IMG/VR virus record: IMGVR_UViG_3300006803_000028
Coordinates: 1 to 45,347 of that record
DNA: 45,347 nt
Origin: a virus
Strand: one strand, 5' to 3'
The position numbers and the translations under genes were made by a program. This document shows positions 1-7,274 of this stretch, piece by piece. The stretch's first letter is position 1, and each line of letters starts with the position of its first letter. The notes below the pieces were generated by a model that was not told the DNA's origin, did not search any database, and was given only the letters and a program-made list of their open reading frames with translations.

Positions 1-27
1 ACTTCATTTTAGTTATTTTTATTTTTT

Positions 28-37
28 TTATATATCC
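28..37 (-). promoter_or_regulatory. Candidate late promoter for the next gene off the left edge
   Basis: On the minus strand this reads GGATATATAA followed by an A-tract. It is one copy of the TATATAA motif found before several genes here. It lies after the uvsW stop codon, and an ATG (plus-strand positions 5-7) follows about 20 nt downstream, which probably starts a gene continuing beyond position 1. Only two codons of that gene are visible, so I do not call it as a CDS. Promoter function is inferred from recurrence and position. Confidence 0.4.
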
Positions 38-63
38 ATGTCTTAGTGAAAAGATATTCTATA

Positions 64-1569
64 TTAGAATCTTATGTTCTGAACTTCGAATGGAAACTTT
101 TCTTCTTTATATATTGTTCGCCTGGCAATACCGTGGCGGTAGATATAATTAACCCAATCGTGGTCTTCGGTTTTATATCTAAAATCATCTATAAAATCAT
201 AAATTTTAACTACGTCTTTAGATGCATGCTTTCTTAATCCTCTACCAATACTTTGTCTAATAATTACTTCAGACTTAAAGCTTTCGGTAAAAAAGATATT
301 ATGTATGTTTTTAATAGAAATACCAGTAGAAAATGTACCATAAGAGGCTACAATGATAACATCATCATTCTTTTCCATTCTACTTTTAAATTCTTCTCTT
401 ATATCAACATTAACTGAACCGTCTACATAATATACCTTTTTATCAGTTATATGTCTTAATTTATTATATAGCTTTTCACCGTATGCAATTTTATGAAATA
501 GCACTAGGGAATTTGATGTAGACTTTTTAATTACTTGACAAACAAAATCCAACCTCTTTTCACTTTGATTTATAAAGTTTTGTTCTAAACTAAATAATTT
601 TTGTCTATCTTGTGGATTTTTAGATAAAAAAGAAAATGATTCTTTTTGTGCATCAGTTGCATAATCCATATGAAGCTGCATAACTTTACAGCTAGCAATA
701 AAGCCTTCTTGTTGTAATTGGTTTGCTTTAACTTGAGTAACCAAAGGACCCATTGCAGACATTAAACTTAATCTATTAACAGTTCCTTTTTTAGGTATAG
801 TTCCACTTAAACCAAATCTAAAATCACAATGCCAACATTTATCCATAATTTTTTGAATAGAATTAGCTTTTGCTTTATGTGTTTCATCTACAAATACTGC
901 ATCAAATTGGCTAAAGTATTCCTCATCTTTTTTAACTAAAGACTGATAAGTACCAATAACTAAATTGGAACTCTTCCTTATTTTTACACCTGCATATATT
1001 TGCTGAGTCTTTAATGGAACGCCTACTTTATTATATTCATCAAAATCACCAGTAGCCTGTAATACTAAATTCACATTAGGAACAATCATTAAGATTTTTT
1101 TCTTTCCTAGTTTATCCATAAGATAAGCAACAACCATAAATGATATTAATGTTTTACCAGCAGATGTTGCTAATTCGGCTAAACACCTACGATACTTTAA
1201 AATCTTAAAAGCAGCATCTATCTGATATTCTCTAGGTTTAAAATCTGGTTGTTTTTTAAATATTTTCGTAACCCATTTTCTAAATTCATCTTCTTTAATT
1301 TCTTTATCAAAAATATTAGTAATATTATTAAGAGAACACTGAAAGTCATAATCTTTACATATATCTAATATTTCTTTCCATAAACCTGCGGGTATTTTAT
1401 TTCTTTTTACAAATGATACATTACCATCCCACACTCTTTTTTTAACTAAAGGATGAAAGCGCCAGCCTTCAATTTTTTTAGTCAAACTACTTTTTAGTTG
1501 TTCATACTCTAATTCAGTACAAGCATCAATAACCAAAAACTTTTTATTTTCCGAGAGGGATAGTTCCAT
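64..1569 (-). CDS. uvsW: UvsW-like superfamily 2 DNA/RNA helicase
   Basis: Phage recombination helicase of the UvsW type, expected to unwind R-loops, branch-migrate Holliday junctions and remodel stalled forks in the infected cytoplasm. The 501 residues match T4 UvsW in length. Visible motifs in order: Walker A ATSAGKT (about residues 134-140), DEAH-type box VDETH (227-231), motif III SGT (255-257) and motif VI QSIGRGLR (439-446). The first 110 residues correspond to the N-terminal substrate-binding part of UvsW. The ATG overlaps the stop of the upstream uvsY-like gene by one base (TAATG), so the two are probably translationally coupled, and the uvsY-uvsW neighbourhood is the same as in T4. 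Related SF2 enzymes such as RadD-like helicases are the main alternative, but the context favours UvsW. Confidence 0.92.
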   Translation of the reverse strand: MELSLSENKKFLVIDACTELEYEQLKSSLTKKIEGWRFHPLVKKRVWDGNVSFVKRNKIPAGLWKEILDICKDYDFQCSLNNITNIFDKEIKEDEFRKWVTKIFKKQPDFKPREYQIDAAFKILKYRRCLAELATSAGKTLISFMVVAYLMDKLGKKKILMIVPNVNLVLQATGDFDEYNKVGVPLKTQQIYAGVKIRKSSNLVIGTYQSLVKKDEEYFSQFDAVFVDETHKAKANSIQKIMDKCWHCDFRFGLSGTIPKKGTVNRLSLMSAMGPLVTQVKANQLQQEGFIASCKVMQLHMDYATDAQKESFSFLSKNPQDRQKLFSLEQNFINQSEKRLDFVCQVIKKSTSNSLVLFHKIAYGEKLYNKLRHITDKKVYYVDGSVNVDIREEFKSRMEKNDDVIIVASYGTFSTGISIKNIHNIFFTESFKSEVIIRQSIGRGLRKHASKDVVKIYDFIDDFRYKTEDHDWVNYIYRHGIARRTIYKEEKFPFEVQNIRF

Positions 1570-2018
1570 TAGTATTCTTTATCATCCAAGCTTATTCTAT
1601 TGCGAATAGCAAATGCTAAGTTATCACAAGTCTTTATACATTCTTGGTAATAATCCATGTGAGATTGTAACATTTCCATTTGTGTTCTTAAATGAGATAA
1701 GTCAGCTTTAATAAAAGCAACCTTTTCTCCGCTTGTTAATTTAACATCATAGTCAATTGAATATTCCCTATACTTAATTTTATAGTATCTGTCATATGCA
1801 CCTTGTCTTTTTTGTTTTGTAGTTTTAAAGTCAGTAATCTTGTCTAATAAAATTTGTCTATAAGATAGCATGTTTACTTGGCATTCTGCCAGATTACGGA
1901 CTTCTTTTAATAAGCTAACTAAGTGGCTTATTTTTAATTTCCAATCATCTCTATCTTTAGCTAATCTTTTTGCTAATTCCTCATTAGCCTCTCCTGTTGC
2001 AGTGTCATTATACTCCAT
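1569..2018 (-). CDS. uvsY: UvsY-like recombination mediator
   Basis: Probable recombination mediator that loads the phage recombinase on gp32-coated single-stranded DNA. The 149-residue protein is helical and charged. Its second half carries the pattern I recognise from T4 UvsY (137 residues): a basic helix (about 60-80), then a segment around KLTSGEKVAFIKAD (about 94-107), then a long helix ending in a FAIRNRI-like sequence that parallels the UvsY C-terminus. Similarity is by eye, with only a handful of aligned residues, but immediate adjacency to uvsW, with primase and gp32 genes just upstream, strongly supports the call. The start abuts the stop of the 73-residue gene with no gap. A weak AAGG lies about 11 nt before the ATG, one of the few Shine-Dalgarno-like sequences here. 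Confidence 0.7.
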   Translation of the reverse strand: MEYNDTATGEANEELAKRLAKDRDDWKLKISHLVSLLKEVRNLAECQVNMLSYRQILLDKITDFKTTKQKRQGAYDRYYKIKYREYSIDYDVKLTSGEKVAFIKADLSHLRTQMEMLQSHMDYYQECIKTCDNLAFAIRNRISLDDKEY

Positions 2019-2240
2019 TTAAAATATACCTTTATCTTTATTAATCTTTTTATAGCCCTTTACTTTAGGTTGAAACTTCTTTTTAGGTACTTCTGTAATA
2101 GAAAAATTAGTTTTTACATTAGTTAATTCTGATTTATTAAATGTAGAAAATAATTTTAATCTCTTATTACTATTTTCTAAATCTTTATAAAAGTCATCTA
2201 CTTCTTCACTCACAAAATTATTGTAATTTTTTAAACTCAT
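2019..2240 (-). CDS. Small protein with a possible capsid-targeting N-terminus
   Basis: I do not recognise this 73-residue protein as a family. It is very charged, with a Lys-rich second half and a Phe at its C-terminus. Its N-terminus, MSLKNYNNFVSEE, aligns with the capsid-targeting sequence of T4 internal proteins (MKTYQEFIAE) at K, Y, F, a V/I and the final E. It might therefore be packaged into the head, although VSE is not an ideal (I/L)XE protease site. It could equally be a small DNA-metabolism accessory protein, since it sits between the primase and uvsY genes. It overlaps the primase stop by one base and touches the uvsY start, so it is translated with them. The gene itself is well supported; its role is not. 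Confidence 0.65.
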   Translation of the reverse strand: MSLKNYNNFVSEEVDDFYKDLENSNKRLKLFSTFNKSELTNVKTNFSITEVPKKKFQPKVKGYKKINKDKGIF

Positions 2241-3313
2241 TATATAAAAATAATATCTAATGAATCCTTTGTAAAATATTTATCAAGGTCTCCTAAGCAC
2301 CCGGATCTATTACTGAACTCCCATTTAACTAAATCATTTAAATCTTTAACCTTTCTTGGTGGAATATTAAAATCCTTTAAAAACTTATCCCACATAAATA
2401 CAGTTTGACCGCTCTTTAATTTATCAATCATTCTGGTTTTACCTTCCATATCATTATCAAAGAAATATCTTGCTGTAGGTATTTCATTAAATTCAATAAT
2501 TTGTTTTTTAACTCCAGTTAAGCCAATCGAGTTATTCATAAACATTGCATCAATAGGACCTTCAAATATTGAAAAATCTCGAGACATATCAACAGTTAAA
2601 ATTCCAAATAACATTGATATCTTATTTAGGTTATCTAATTCTTCCTCCGTAACTTTTAATGGTAATTTTAATCTGTCATAAATTCTTTCTATATTCCAAG
2701 TTTTATATTTAGGACCACCGCTACCACCTAAGTCTCTAGTTTGGAATCCTAATATTTTACCTTCAGGCGTTAAATTAAAAACATATAGTTCTCTACGTCT
2801 TGGATCAAAACCAAACCTTTCAGTTTTATGATGTAATAATCTACTCTTTAAGTAAGGATATGCCTGGTAAGTTAAAGTGTTAATTGGATATACATTAAAT
2901 CCTAAAGCTATTTCATCAAAAGTTAATGATAATTCTTTTGCTTTATCAAAAAGATAAAAATCTAAATTTTCACCTAATGAAAAATGTTTGCGATTTTCTT
3001 TAATATAATTAATTACATCGATTCTGTCATCTCCTTCAAAGTTTTGGTTATGCTCAGCTAAGAAAACATCTAATGATGCATGAGCTGAACAATTATAACA
3101 ATGAAAGTATAAATCATTCCAATAAAGATTGCCTCTCTTCTTTCTAACATTATCATGAGAATCTCCACAATAAGGGCAAGCAAAGTTTAGCCTACCTTTA
3201 CTCTCCAGCAGTCTTCTTTTTTCTGGGTGAGTATGGTTAGTATGAAGAACTCGGACCACCTTATCAATGATCCGAGCTTTCATTTCAGAAGATATTGTTA
3301 CTTCTGTTGCCAT
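2240..3313 (-). CDS. 61: DNA primase, T4 gp61-like (zinc ribbon plus Toprim)
   Basis: Primase that makes RNA primers for lagging-strand synthesis together with the phage helicase. The N-terminal CHC2-type zinc ribbon is clear: CPYC at residues 46-49 and CYNC at 72-75. The Toprim catalytic core shows FEGPIDAMF (E251, D255), followed by FDND (285-288), the acidic metal-binding positions. At 357 residues it is close to T4 gp61 (342) and much shorter than bacterial DnaG, with no helicase-interaction or helicase domain. The start ATG has no Shine-Dalgarno sequence. It follows the gp32 gene by 5 bases and overlaps the next small gene by one base. The usual T4 partner gp41 is not in the window. Confidence 0.88.
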   Translation of the reverse strand: MATEVTISSEMKARIIDKVVRVLHTNHTHPEKRRLLESKGRLNFACPYCGDSHDNVRKKRGNLYWNDLYFHCYNCSAHASLDVFLAEHNQNFEGDDRIDVINYIKENRKHFSLGENLDFYLFDKAKELSLTFDEIALGFNVYPINTLTYQAYPYLKSRLLHHKTERFGFDPRRRELYVFNLTPEGKILGFQTRDLGGSGGPKYKTWNIERIYDRLKLPLKVTEEELDNLNKISMLFGILTVDMSRDFSIFEGPIDAMFMNNSIGLTGVKKQIIEFNEIPTARYFFDNDMEGKTRMIDKLKSGQTVFMWDKFLKDFNIPPRKVKDLNDLVKWEFSNRSGCLGDLDKYFTKDSLDIIFI

Positions 3314-3318
3314 ACTTA

Positions 3319-4242
3319 TTAAAGATCTAAGCCATTAATGAAATCATCAAAGTCATCTTTCTTTTCTTCACCTTTTGCAGGTTCAGATTTTTGAGTGTCC
3401 TTTGTTTCGGTTGTTGCTTTTGTTGCAGCAGCTTCAGTAACTTCAGTATTTACCGGTGCTGGTTTTGATCTTGTGATATTTTGGATTGAATCACCAGGAG
3501 ATGTAAATTGAGATAATACATTCATTACCTTTCCTCTTATAACATCATCCCATGATTTGTAACCCCACGTTGATAAATCTGGTGCATCATTTAATAAACC
3601 TAATATCGCTTTACGGCTTTCGTCACTATCAGTAACAGGTTCACCGTCAATTGTCATTGGAGATTTATTTCCGTGAAATTTACTAGAATCATAATTAGGG
3701 AATCCACCTTTCTTTGAAATCACTAATTCAAAATTCTTTCCTTCAAACGGATCAAATACTTGAGTAGGTTCATCAAATTGTGGATTTAGTTCTTCATCAA
3801 TTTTAGTTTTGATTTTATAACCAAACTTCATGATTTTAACCTGTCCTTCTAGATCTCTGTTCTGTGGATCTTTCATGATTTGTACCAATGCATAGAATAC
3901 TTCTCTACGCTTTAAACCTTCTGACATCTTTTTATCTACAGCAGATTCAGAGTTTCTTAATTTAAAGAACATATCCTGTACAGGACATTTTTCTCCAACC
4001 GTTGAAGGGGAATCAGCAAAAAAGCCGTTTCCTTCTCTGTCTTCTAGCCAGTAAACATATTTACGCTCGAATGGTTTTCTTGGGTTTTTAGCATTAGGTA
4101 GAAACCTAATTAAAGAACGGTAAGTTCCGTCCTGTCCTTGATCTGGTTTAGGTGAATAAAGATCACTACCCGCGGTAGATTTTCTTTCACCAGTGTCTAA
4201 ATCTTTTACACTTACATTAAAAATGTCGAATTCATTTGCCAT
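3319..4242 (-). CDS. 32: Single-stranded DNA-binding protein, T4 gp32-like
   Basis: Replicative single-stranded DNA-binding protein that coats DNA during replication, recombination and repair and contacts the UvsX/UvsY and primase machinery. The OB-fold core aligns with T4 gp32 at CPVQDMFF, at a DPQNRDLEGQVKIMKFGYKI-like stretch (about 125-145) and at GGFPNYDSSKF (about 179-189). The C-terminus is acidic (DDFDDFINGLDL), matching the gp32 tail that recruits partners. Length is 307 residues against 301 in T4. Oddity: T4 gp32 binds zinc through one His and three Cys, whereas this protein has only a single Cys (about residue 86, CPVQ instead of CPVC), so the zinc site appears lost. A long AT-rich leader with a hairpin precedes it, suggesting T4-style translational autoregulation. 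Confidence 0.9.
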   Translation of the reverse strand: MANEFDIFNVSVKDLDTGERKSTAGSDLYSPKPDQGQDGTYRSLIRFLPNAKNPRKPFERKYVYWLEDREGNGFFADSPSTVGEKCPVQDMFFKLRNSESAVDKKMSEGLKRREVFYALVQIMKDPQNRDLEGQVKIMKFGYKIKTKIDEELNPQFDEPTQVFDPFEGKNFELVISKKGGFPNYDSSKFHGNKSPMTIDGEPVTDSDESRKAILGLLNDAPDLSTWGYKSWDDVIRGKVMNVLSQFTSPGDSIQNITRSKPAPVNTEVTEAAATKATTETKDTQKSEPAKGEEKKDDFDDFINGLDL

Positions 4243-4257
4243 GTTAATTGCCTTTTT

Positions 4258-4299
4258 TTTGTTATTATTAATTTATGATAACAAACCTCCGTATATAAA
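4258..4299 (-). promoter_or_regulatory. Leader hairpin / possible pseudoknot upstream of gene 32
   Basis: The mRNA leader of the gp32 gene contains an 8-bp perfect inverted repeat, TTTGTTAT and ATAACAAA (plus-strand 4258-4265 and 4278-4285), with a 12-nt loop. GGAGG sits directly 5' of the hairpin (4286-4290), about 44 nt before the ATG and too far to act as a normal ribosome site. UUUAU upstream (4295-4299) can pair with AUAAA in the loop (4272-4276), so an H-type pseudoknot is possible. An A-rich unpaired stretch follows up to the ATG. T4 gp32 mRNA uses a 5' pseudoknot plus an unstructured A/U-rich operator for autoregulation; equivalence here is inference. Confidence 0.35.
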
Positions 4300-4381
4300 C
4301 GCCTTTTAATTTTTTATTGCCTATTTACTTCGCCTTGTTATCGCCTTTAAAAGGTACCAATAAATTATTGATTCCTTTGTT

Positions 4382-4395
4382 TATTATATATCCCC
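4382..4395 (-). promoter_or_regulatory. Candidate late-type promoter upstream of gene 32
   Basis: The minus strand reads GGGGATATATAATA, carrying the TATATAA core shared by other gene-start regions of this window. It lies between the stop of the groES-like gene and the gene 32 start, leaving a leader of about 135 nt, which is unusually long for this genome and contains the possible gp32 operator. Promoter activity is inferred. Confidence 0.4.
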
Positions 4396-4409
4396 TAAGT
4401 CAGTTTGTT

Positions 4410-4694
4410 TCAGACTACTTTAACATTTTTATCTATTATTGCTGTTATTTCTTTTTCTCTTAAACTAATTATTATTTCATCTTTATATTTTATTTCCATA
4501 CCTGCTAAATCATGAAAAAGAACATGAGATCCAATTTTATAATCATTATCATTTACCTCATCACCAATACCTATTATTGTACCTGCATAAGGTGGTGCAT
4601 ACTTGCCTTCTTTTTTTAATAAAAGTATACTACCTTTGCTCTCTGGTTGAGGGTCTTGTTTTATAAATATTCTATTTCCTATGGGTTTTATCAT
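4410..4694 (-). CDS. groES: GroES-like co-chaperonin (functional analogue of T4 gp31)
   Basis: Cpn10-family co-chaperonin that should cap the host GroEL ring and, as T4 gp31 does, allow folding of phage proteins such as the major capsid protein. The 94 residues follow the GroES plan: an N-terminal strand IKPIGNRIFIKQD (residues 2-14), a short mobile-loop region around PESKGSILLL, the PPYAGTIIGIGD strand, GSHVLFHD, and a C-terminal strand ending in AIIDKNVKVV. Unlike T4 gp31, which is GroES-like only by structure, this one looks like ordinary GroES in sequence and was perhaps acquired from a bacterium. The ATG has no Shine-Dalgarno sequence. It lies between the RuvC-like nuclease and gp32 genes. 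Confidence 0.88.
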   Translation of the reverse strand: MIKPIGNRIFIKQDPQPESKGSILLLKKEGKYAPPYAGTIIGIGDEVNDNDYKIGSHVLFHDLAGMEIKYKDEIIISLREKEITAIIDKNVKVV

Positions 4695-4728
4695 TTTATT
4701 TTAATTTTTTTTATAGAAAGCTGAAACA

Positions 4729-4741
4729 ATGTTAACATGTT
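4729..4741. other. Overlapping short palindromes before the groES-like gene
   Basis: The 85-base gap between the RuvC-like gene and the groES-like start contains the perfect palindrome ATGTTAACAT (4729-4738) overlapped by a second one, AACATGTT (4734-4741). They lie about 35-45 bases upstream of the ATG and could form an operator or a processing site. There is no TATATAA motif in this gap. Short palindromes arise easily in AT-rich DNA, so support is weak. Confidence 0.2.
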
Positions 4742-4779
4742 GCAATATAATTTTTAACTATTCAGAGTCAGAAAAGTAT

Positions 4780-5439
4780 TTAATTGTTAGCCTTTAAGGC
4801 TTTAAGTATAAAGTAGGCATCAATGATGTCATCGATAGGTTTAGGTATTTTAATGCTGAAGTCTTTTCCTTGAGTCCATTTCCAAAGTTTAGTGCTCCTT
4901 AGGTTCTTATCTTTAAGGACATCATCTTGAAATGCTTTAGCCATGTAATGTTTATTTGCATTTCCTTTACCTGCTAACTTTTTTACATGAGATGGTTGAA
5001 ACACAGATAAATTTTCTATAGAGTACTTATCTATTAGTTCCTTTCTTAAAAATGTATTGTATTGAATGATATCTATAAATGAATTACCTTTAGATCCATA
5101 AGAAAATCCTTCTAGTGCAACCGATACTTTATCACCTTCAAACAGGGTTGAAAATATATTAACCATAAGTGAACTGATATTTCCGGCATCTTCTAATTTT
5201 TGCCTTTCTCTAGGTAAGAATTCTTTACTTGTAACTTCTCTATTATAAGGAAATCCTAATAATGCGTTATCATCCATTAATTCCTTATGTATACTAAATG
5301 CTTTAGGTATTTTTCTACCTTCATCATCCCATATTCTATTACCGTAATTAAAAAAAGTTATAAAGTGATATTTGCCATCAGCTGTTTCAACACAAGCACC
5401 TGGACTGTTTAATGAAAAGTCAATTCCTATATGAATCAT
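4780..5439 (-). CDS. RuvC-like Holliday-junction resolvase (RNase H fold)
   Basis: Probable junction-resolving endonuclease that trims branched DNA before packaging, the job done by endonuclease VII (gp49) in T4. The 219 residues begin with the RNase H-fold strand HIGIDFS, giving the first catalytic Asp (D7). SVALEGFSYGSKG supplies the second acidic residue (E110), and KPIDDIIDAYFI near the C-terminus supplies D203/D204 and D207, as in RuvC-type nucleases. Length is slightly above bacterial RuvC (about 170-190). It is the first gene of the replication/recombination group and follows the small internal-protein candidate by 5 bases. The fold is clear from motif order; junction specificity is inferred from RuvC relatives and context. 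Confidence 0.75.
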   Translation of the reverse strand: MIHIGIDFSLNSPGACVETADGKYHFITFFNYGNRIWDDEGRKIPKAFSIHKELMDDNALLGFPYNREVTSKEFLPRERQKLEDAGNISSLMVNIFSTLFEGDKVSVALEGFSYGSKGNSFIDIIQYNTFLRKELIDKYSIENLSVFQPSHVKKLAGKGNANKHYMAKAFQDDVLKDKNLRSTKLWKWTQGKDFSIKIPKPIDDIIDAYFILKALKANN

Positions 5440-5444
5440 TCTAA

Positions 5445-5801
5445 TTATATTCTCTTACCGATGACTGCACCTAATGCAGCACCAACAAGACGTGAGGTTA
5501 ATAAATCGTAAAGAGCACCCTTTGTAACTCCTAATACTTTAGCTACTGCTTTACCTATTGTCTTACCTAATGCAAAACCAGTAAGACCGCCAAATATACT
5601 TCCTAAAACACCTTCATTAATAATCTCCTCAACACAATCTTCTAAATTCTTTCCATTTTTTTGAGCTTCGATTATTCTATCTACTGTGGAATCTATTGCA
5701 TCTTCTTGCTCTTTTGATAAATCATGTGATTCATTCAATAGGTTTTGAACATCAACACTCTGATTATGAGATTCTTGTAAATAGTCTTTAAAGGTTTTCA
5801 T
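5445..5801 (-). CDS. Putative internal head protein with capsid-targeting peptide and glycine zipper
   Basis: No family name can be given with certainty, but the layout is telling. The N-terminus MKTFKDYLQE matches the capsid-targeting sequence of T4 internal proteins (MKTYQEFIAE) and ends in LQE, which fits the (I/L)XE cleavage site of the T4 prohead protease gp21. Further candidate sites are LNE (22-24) and INE followed by Gly (61-63). From residue 64 the protein is Gly/Ala-rich (GSIFGGLTGFALGKTIGKAV, and later VGAALGAVIG), typical of glycine-zipper membrane segments. I infer a protein packed in the head, matured by the protease, and perhaps injected to act at the host membrane. A strong TATATAA motif sits 18 bases before the ATG. 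Alternatives are a lysis-related or scaffold-core protein. Confidence 0.7.
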   Translation of the reverse strand: MKTFKDYLQESHNQSVDVQNLLNESHDLSKEQEDAIDSTVDRIIEAQKNGKNLEDCVEEIINEGVLGSIFGGLTGFALGKTIGKAVAKVLGVTKGALYDLLTSRLVGAALGAVIGKRI

Positions 5802-5817
5802 TTGTATACTTTATTTG

Positions 5818-5830
5818 TTTTATATATTAG
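5818..5830 (-). promoter_or_regulatory. Candidate late promoter before the internal-protein gene
   Basis: The minus strand reads CTAATATATAAAA. The TATATAA core ends 18 bases before the ATG at 5801 and overlaps the stop codon of the tail-tube-like gene. It is one of the best copies of the recurring motif. With a start site about 6-8 bases downstream of the core, the leader would be only about 10 nt. This is inferred from repetition, not measured. Confidence 0.5.
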
Positions 5831-6381
5831 ACCACATTAACAACAACATCTAAGATGTTATAACCAAAAGTAATATCAAAAGTTTGAAATTCAATAGTAT
5901 TACTTGAAAAATTTAAATCTAATGCGCCTACTTCAGAAATAAACATATCTTTTAATTGAACAGTTACAAATACAGTTCCATCAGCATCAAGCATTTGTAC
6001 ACCAACACCTTCTGGTAAATATGGATGCTTGCCACTTAATTTATAATAATAATCAAACATTTCTACTGCCATCCAATAATTTACATAACCATCAAATGCC
6101 TGCATTGTAACAGTCATAGTCTTATCAAACAATTGTTGCTTTGGTAAGCTAGCTCTAAATGCTCTTTGATTACCTGGATAATCTACTTGAGTAACAGCAT
6201 CAAATGAAGGGCCTGGTAAATTTAAAGATTGTATTCCATAATTCCAATAATCAATAGGTTCTTTAATTAGCCCACCAGGAATTCTAGTAAGAAAAGGTTT
6301 ATACTTTTTAGCAATTGGCTCAGGTATAAAATTTCTTGGAAAATCAAATTTAAATTGATTATTTCTTGCACTTAATATCAT
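5827..6381 (-). CDS. Tail-tube-like protein (gp19/gp54 type fold)
   Basis: Probably forms or caps the inner tail tube. The 184 residues show the pattern of contractile-tail tube proteins: an N-terminal arm, SLNLPGPSFDAV (about 52-63), a strand-helix unit KTMTVTMQAFDGYVNYWMAVEMF (split across about 87-109), and a closing beta pair around GALDLNFSSNTIEFQTFDIT (about 152-171). The ending FDITFGYN resembles the last strand of tube proteins, where F(D)hxFxYD is common. T4 gp19 has 163 residues. It sits at the end of the fibre region instead of beside a sheath gene, so it might be a specialised tube or baseplate-tube component. The ATG overlaps the upstream gene's stop by 4 bases (ATGA). The gene is certain; the role is moderately supported. 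Confidence 0.6.
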   Translation of the reverse strand: MILSARNNQFKFDFPRNFIPEPIAKKYKPFLTRIPGGLIKEPIDYWNYGIQSLNLPGPSFDAVTQVDYPGNQRAFRASLPKQQLFDKTMTVTMQAFDGYVNYWMAVEMFDYYYKLSGKHPYLPEGVGVQMLDADGTVFVTVQLKDMFISEVGALDLNFSSNTIEFQTFDITFGYNILDVVVNVV

Positions 6382-7262
6382 AATAAATTATTTTTAAAAT
6401 CTCCATCACCGAAGAAACTTTTGCCTATTGTAAAATTTTGTAAATTTCTAGCAGCTTGTCTAAAAAATAATCTGCTTCTCCTACCAGTTCTTGCAGATCT
6501 TGCAGAAACCTTAAGTGCGTCTACTTGTTGTCTTCTTTTTAATTGAGCATTAGCAAATGATTGAGCATTTTTTGCATTAAGAGTAATGGTATTATTAAGA
6601 CTTCCAATTTCAGCTGATAATCTTTCTACCTCATTTGTTAATTCTAAATTACTTTGTTGTAATGCTTGTATTGTTAATAAATCCTCTGCTGCTGAATTTA
6701 CCAATTCTGCGTTCTCTGCTTTAAGAAGAGTATTCTCATCTTGTAATTTTGCTAACTCAGTACTATATTCTATTCTTTGGTCTTCTATTTGAGAAGTTAA
6801 TGTAGTTCTATTTGCAGCATCAGCAGCTAACCATAAACCTTGATAAAGAACAGATTGATCTGAAGCAGATTCATCAATTGGATCTACCATTTTAGAAGAA
6901 ATATAAAAATTATTATTATCTAATGCTAAAATCTTTTTACTATCGGATCTACTAATTTTAAATAATACTTGCCCTTGTGATAAATTAACTTCTTCAACCT
7001 GAGTATGATTTTTTATATCTATATCATCACTTGATCCAATAAAGTTAATAAAAATATCCCCTACATTACTTAAATCTATAGGTGTATCTTCTCCGCCTAT
7101 TTCATCAAATAATGTAAATAGAAAGAAATCATCAAACGGTGTTATTCTAATTGTAGCATCACCCTGTGGTAATGGTTCTTCATTAACAGATAAATTAACA
7201 AATCTTTGATAATATTGTTTCTCTGTGGAATTTAATGCTATGTTAGTTTCTATCGAAGGCAT
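6378..7262 (-). CDS. Virion structural protein with coiled coil and basic C-terminus
   Basis: Unrecognised. The first 150 residues are beta-rich and acidic (motif PFDDFFLFTLFDEIGGEDTP near 42-61). A long heptad-patterned coiled coil follows (about 155-235, rich in Glu, Leu and Asn), then a strongly basic segment (KVSARSARTGRRSRLFFRQA, about 251-270) and a short Gly/Phe tail. This layout suits an elongated trimeric or dimeric tail appendage or an adaptor. It lies at the downstream end of the tail/fibre operon and overlaps the tube-like gene by 4 bases, and the next upstream gene ends 12 bases away, so it is co-transcribed with structural genes. The basic patch could contact nucleic acid or an acidic partner; that is speculation. 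Confidence 0.7.
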   Translation of the reverse strand: MPSIETNIALNSTEKQYYQRFVNLSVNEEPLPQGDATIRITPFDDFFLFTLFDEIGGEDTPIDLSNVGDIFINFIGSSDDIDIKNHTQVEEVNLSQGQVLFKISRSDSKKILALDNNNFYISSKMVDPIDESASDQSVLYQGLWLAADAANRTTLTSQIEDQRIEYSTELAKLQDENTLLKAENAELVNSAAEDLLTIQALQQSNLELTNEVERLSAEIGSLNNTITLNAKNAQSFANAQLKRRQQVDALKVSARSARTGRRSRLFFRQAARNLQNFTIGKSFFGDGDFKNNLL

Positions 7263-7274
7263 ATCTATAATTTA

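Noticed and set aside
4780-5439. T4-like endonuclease VII (gp49) or RNase H identity for the nuclease gene
   Set aside because: It lacks the Cys zinc ligands of endonuclease VII, and the spacing of its acidic residues and length suit RuvC better than RNase H.
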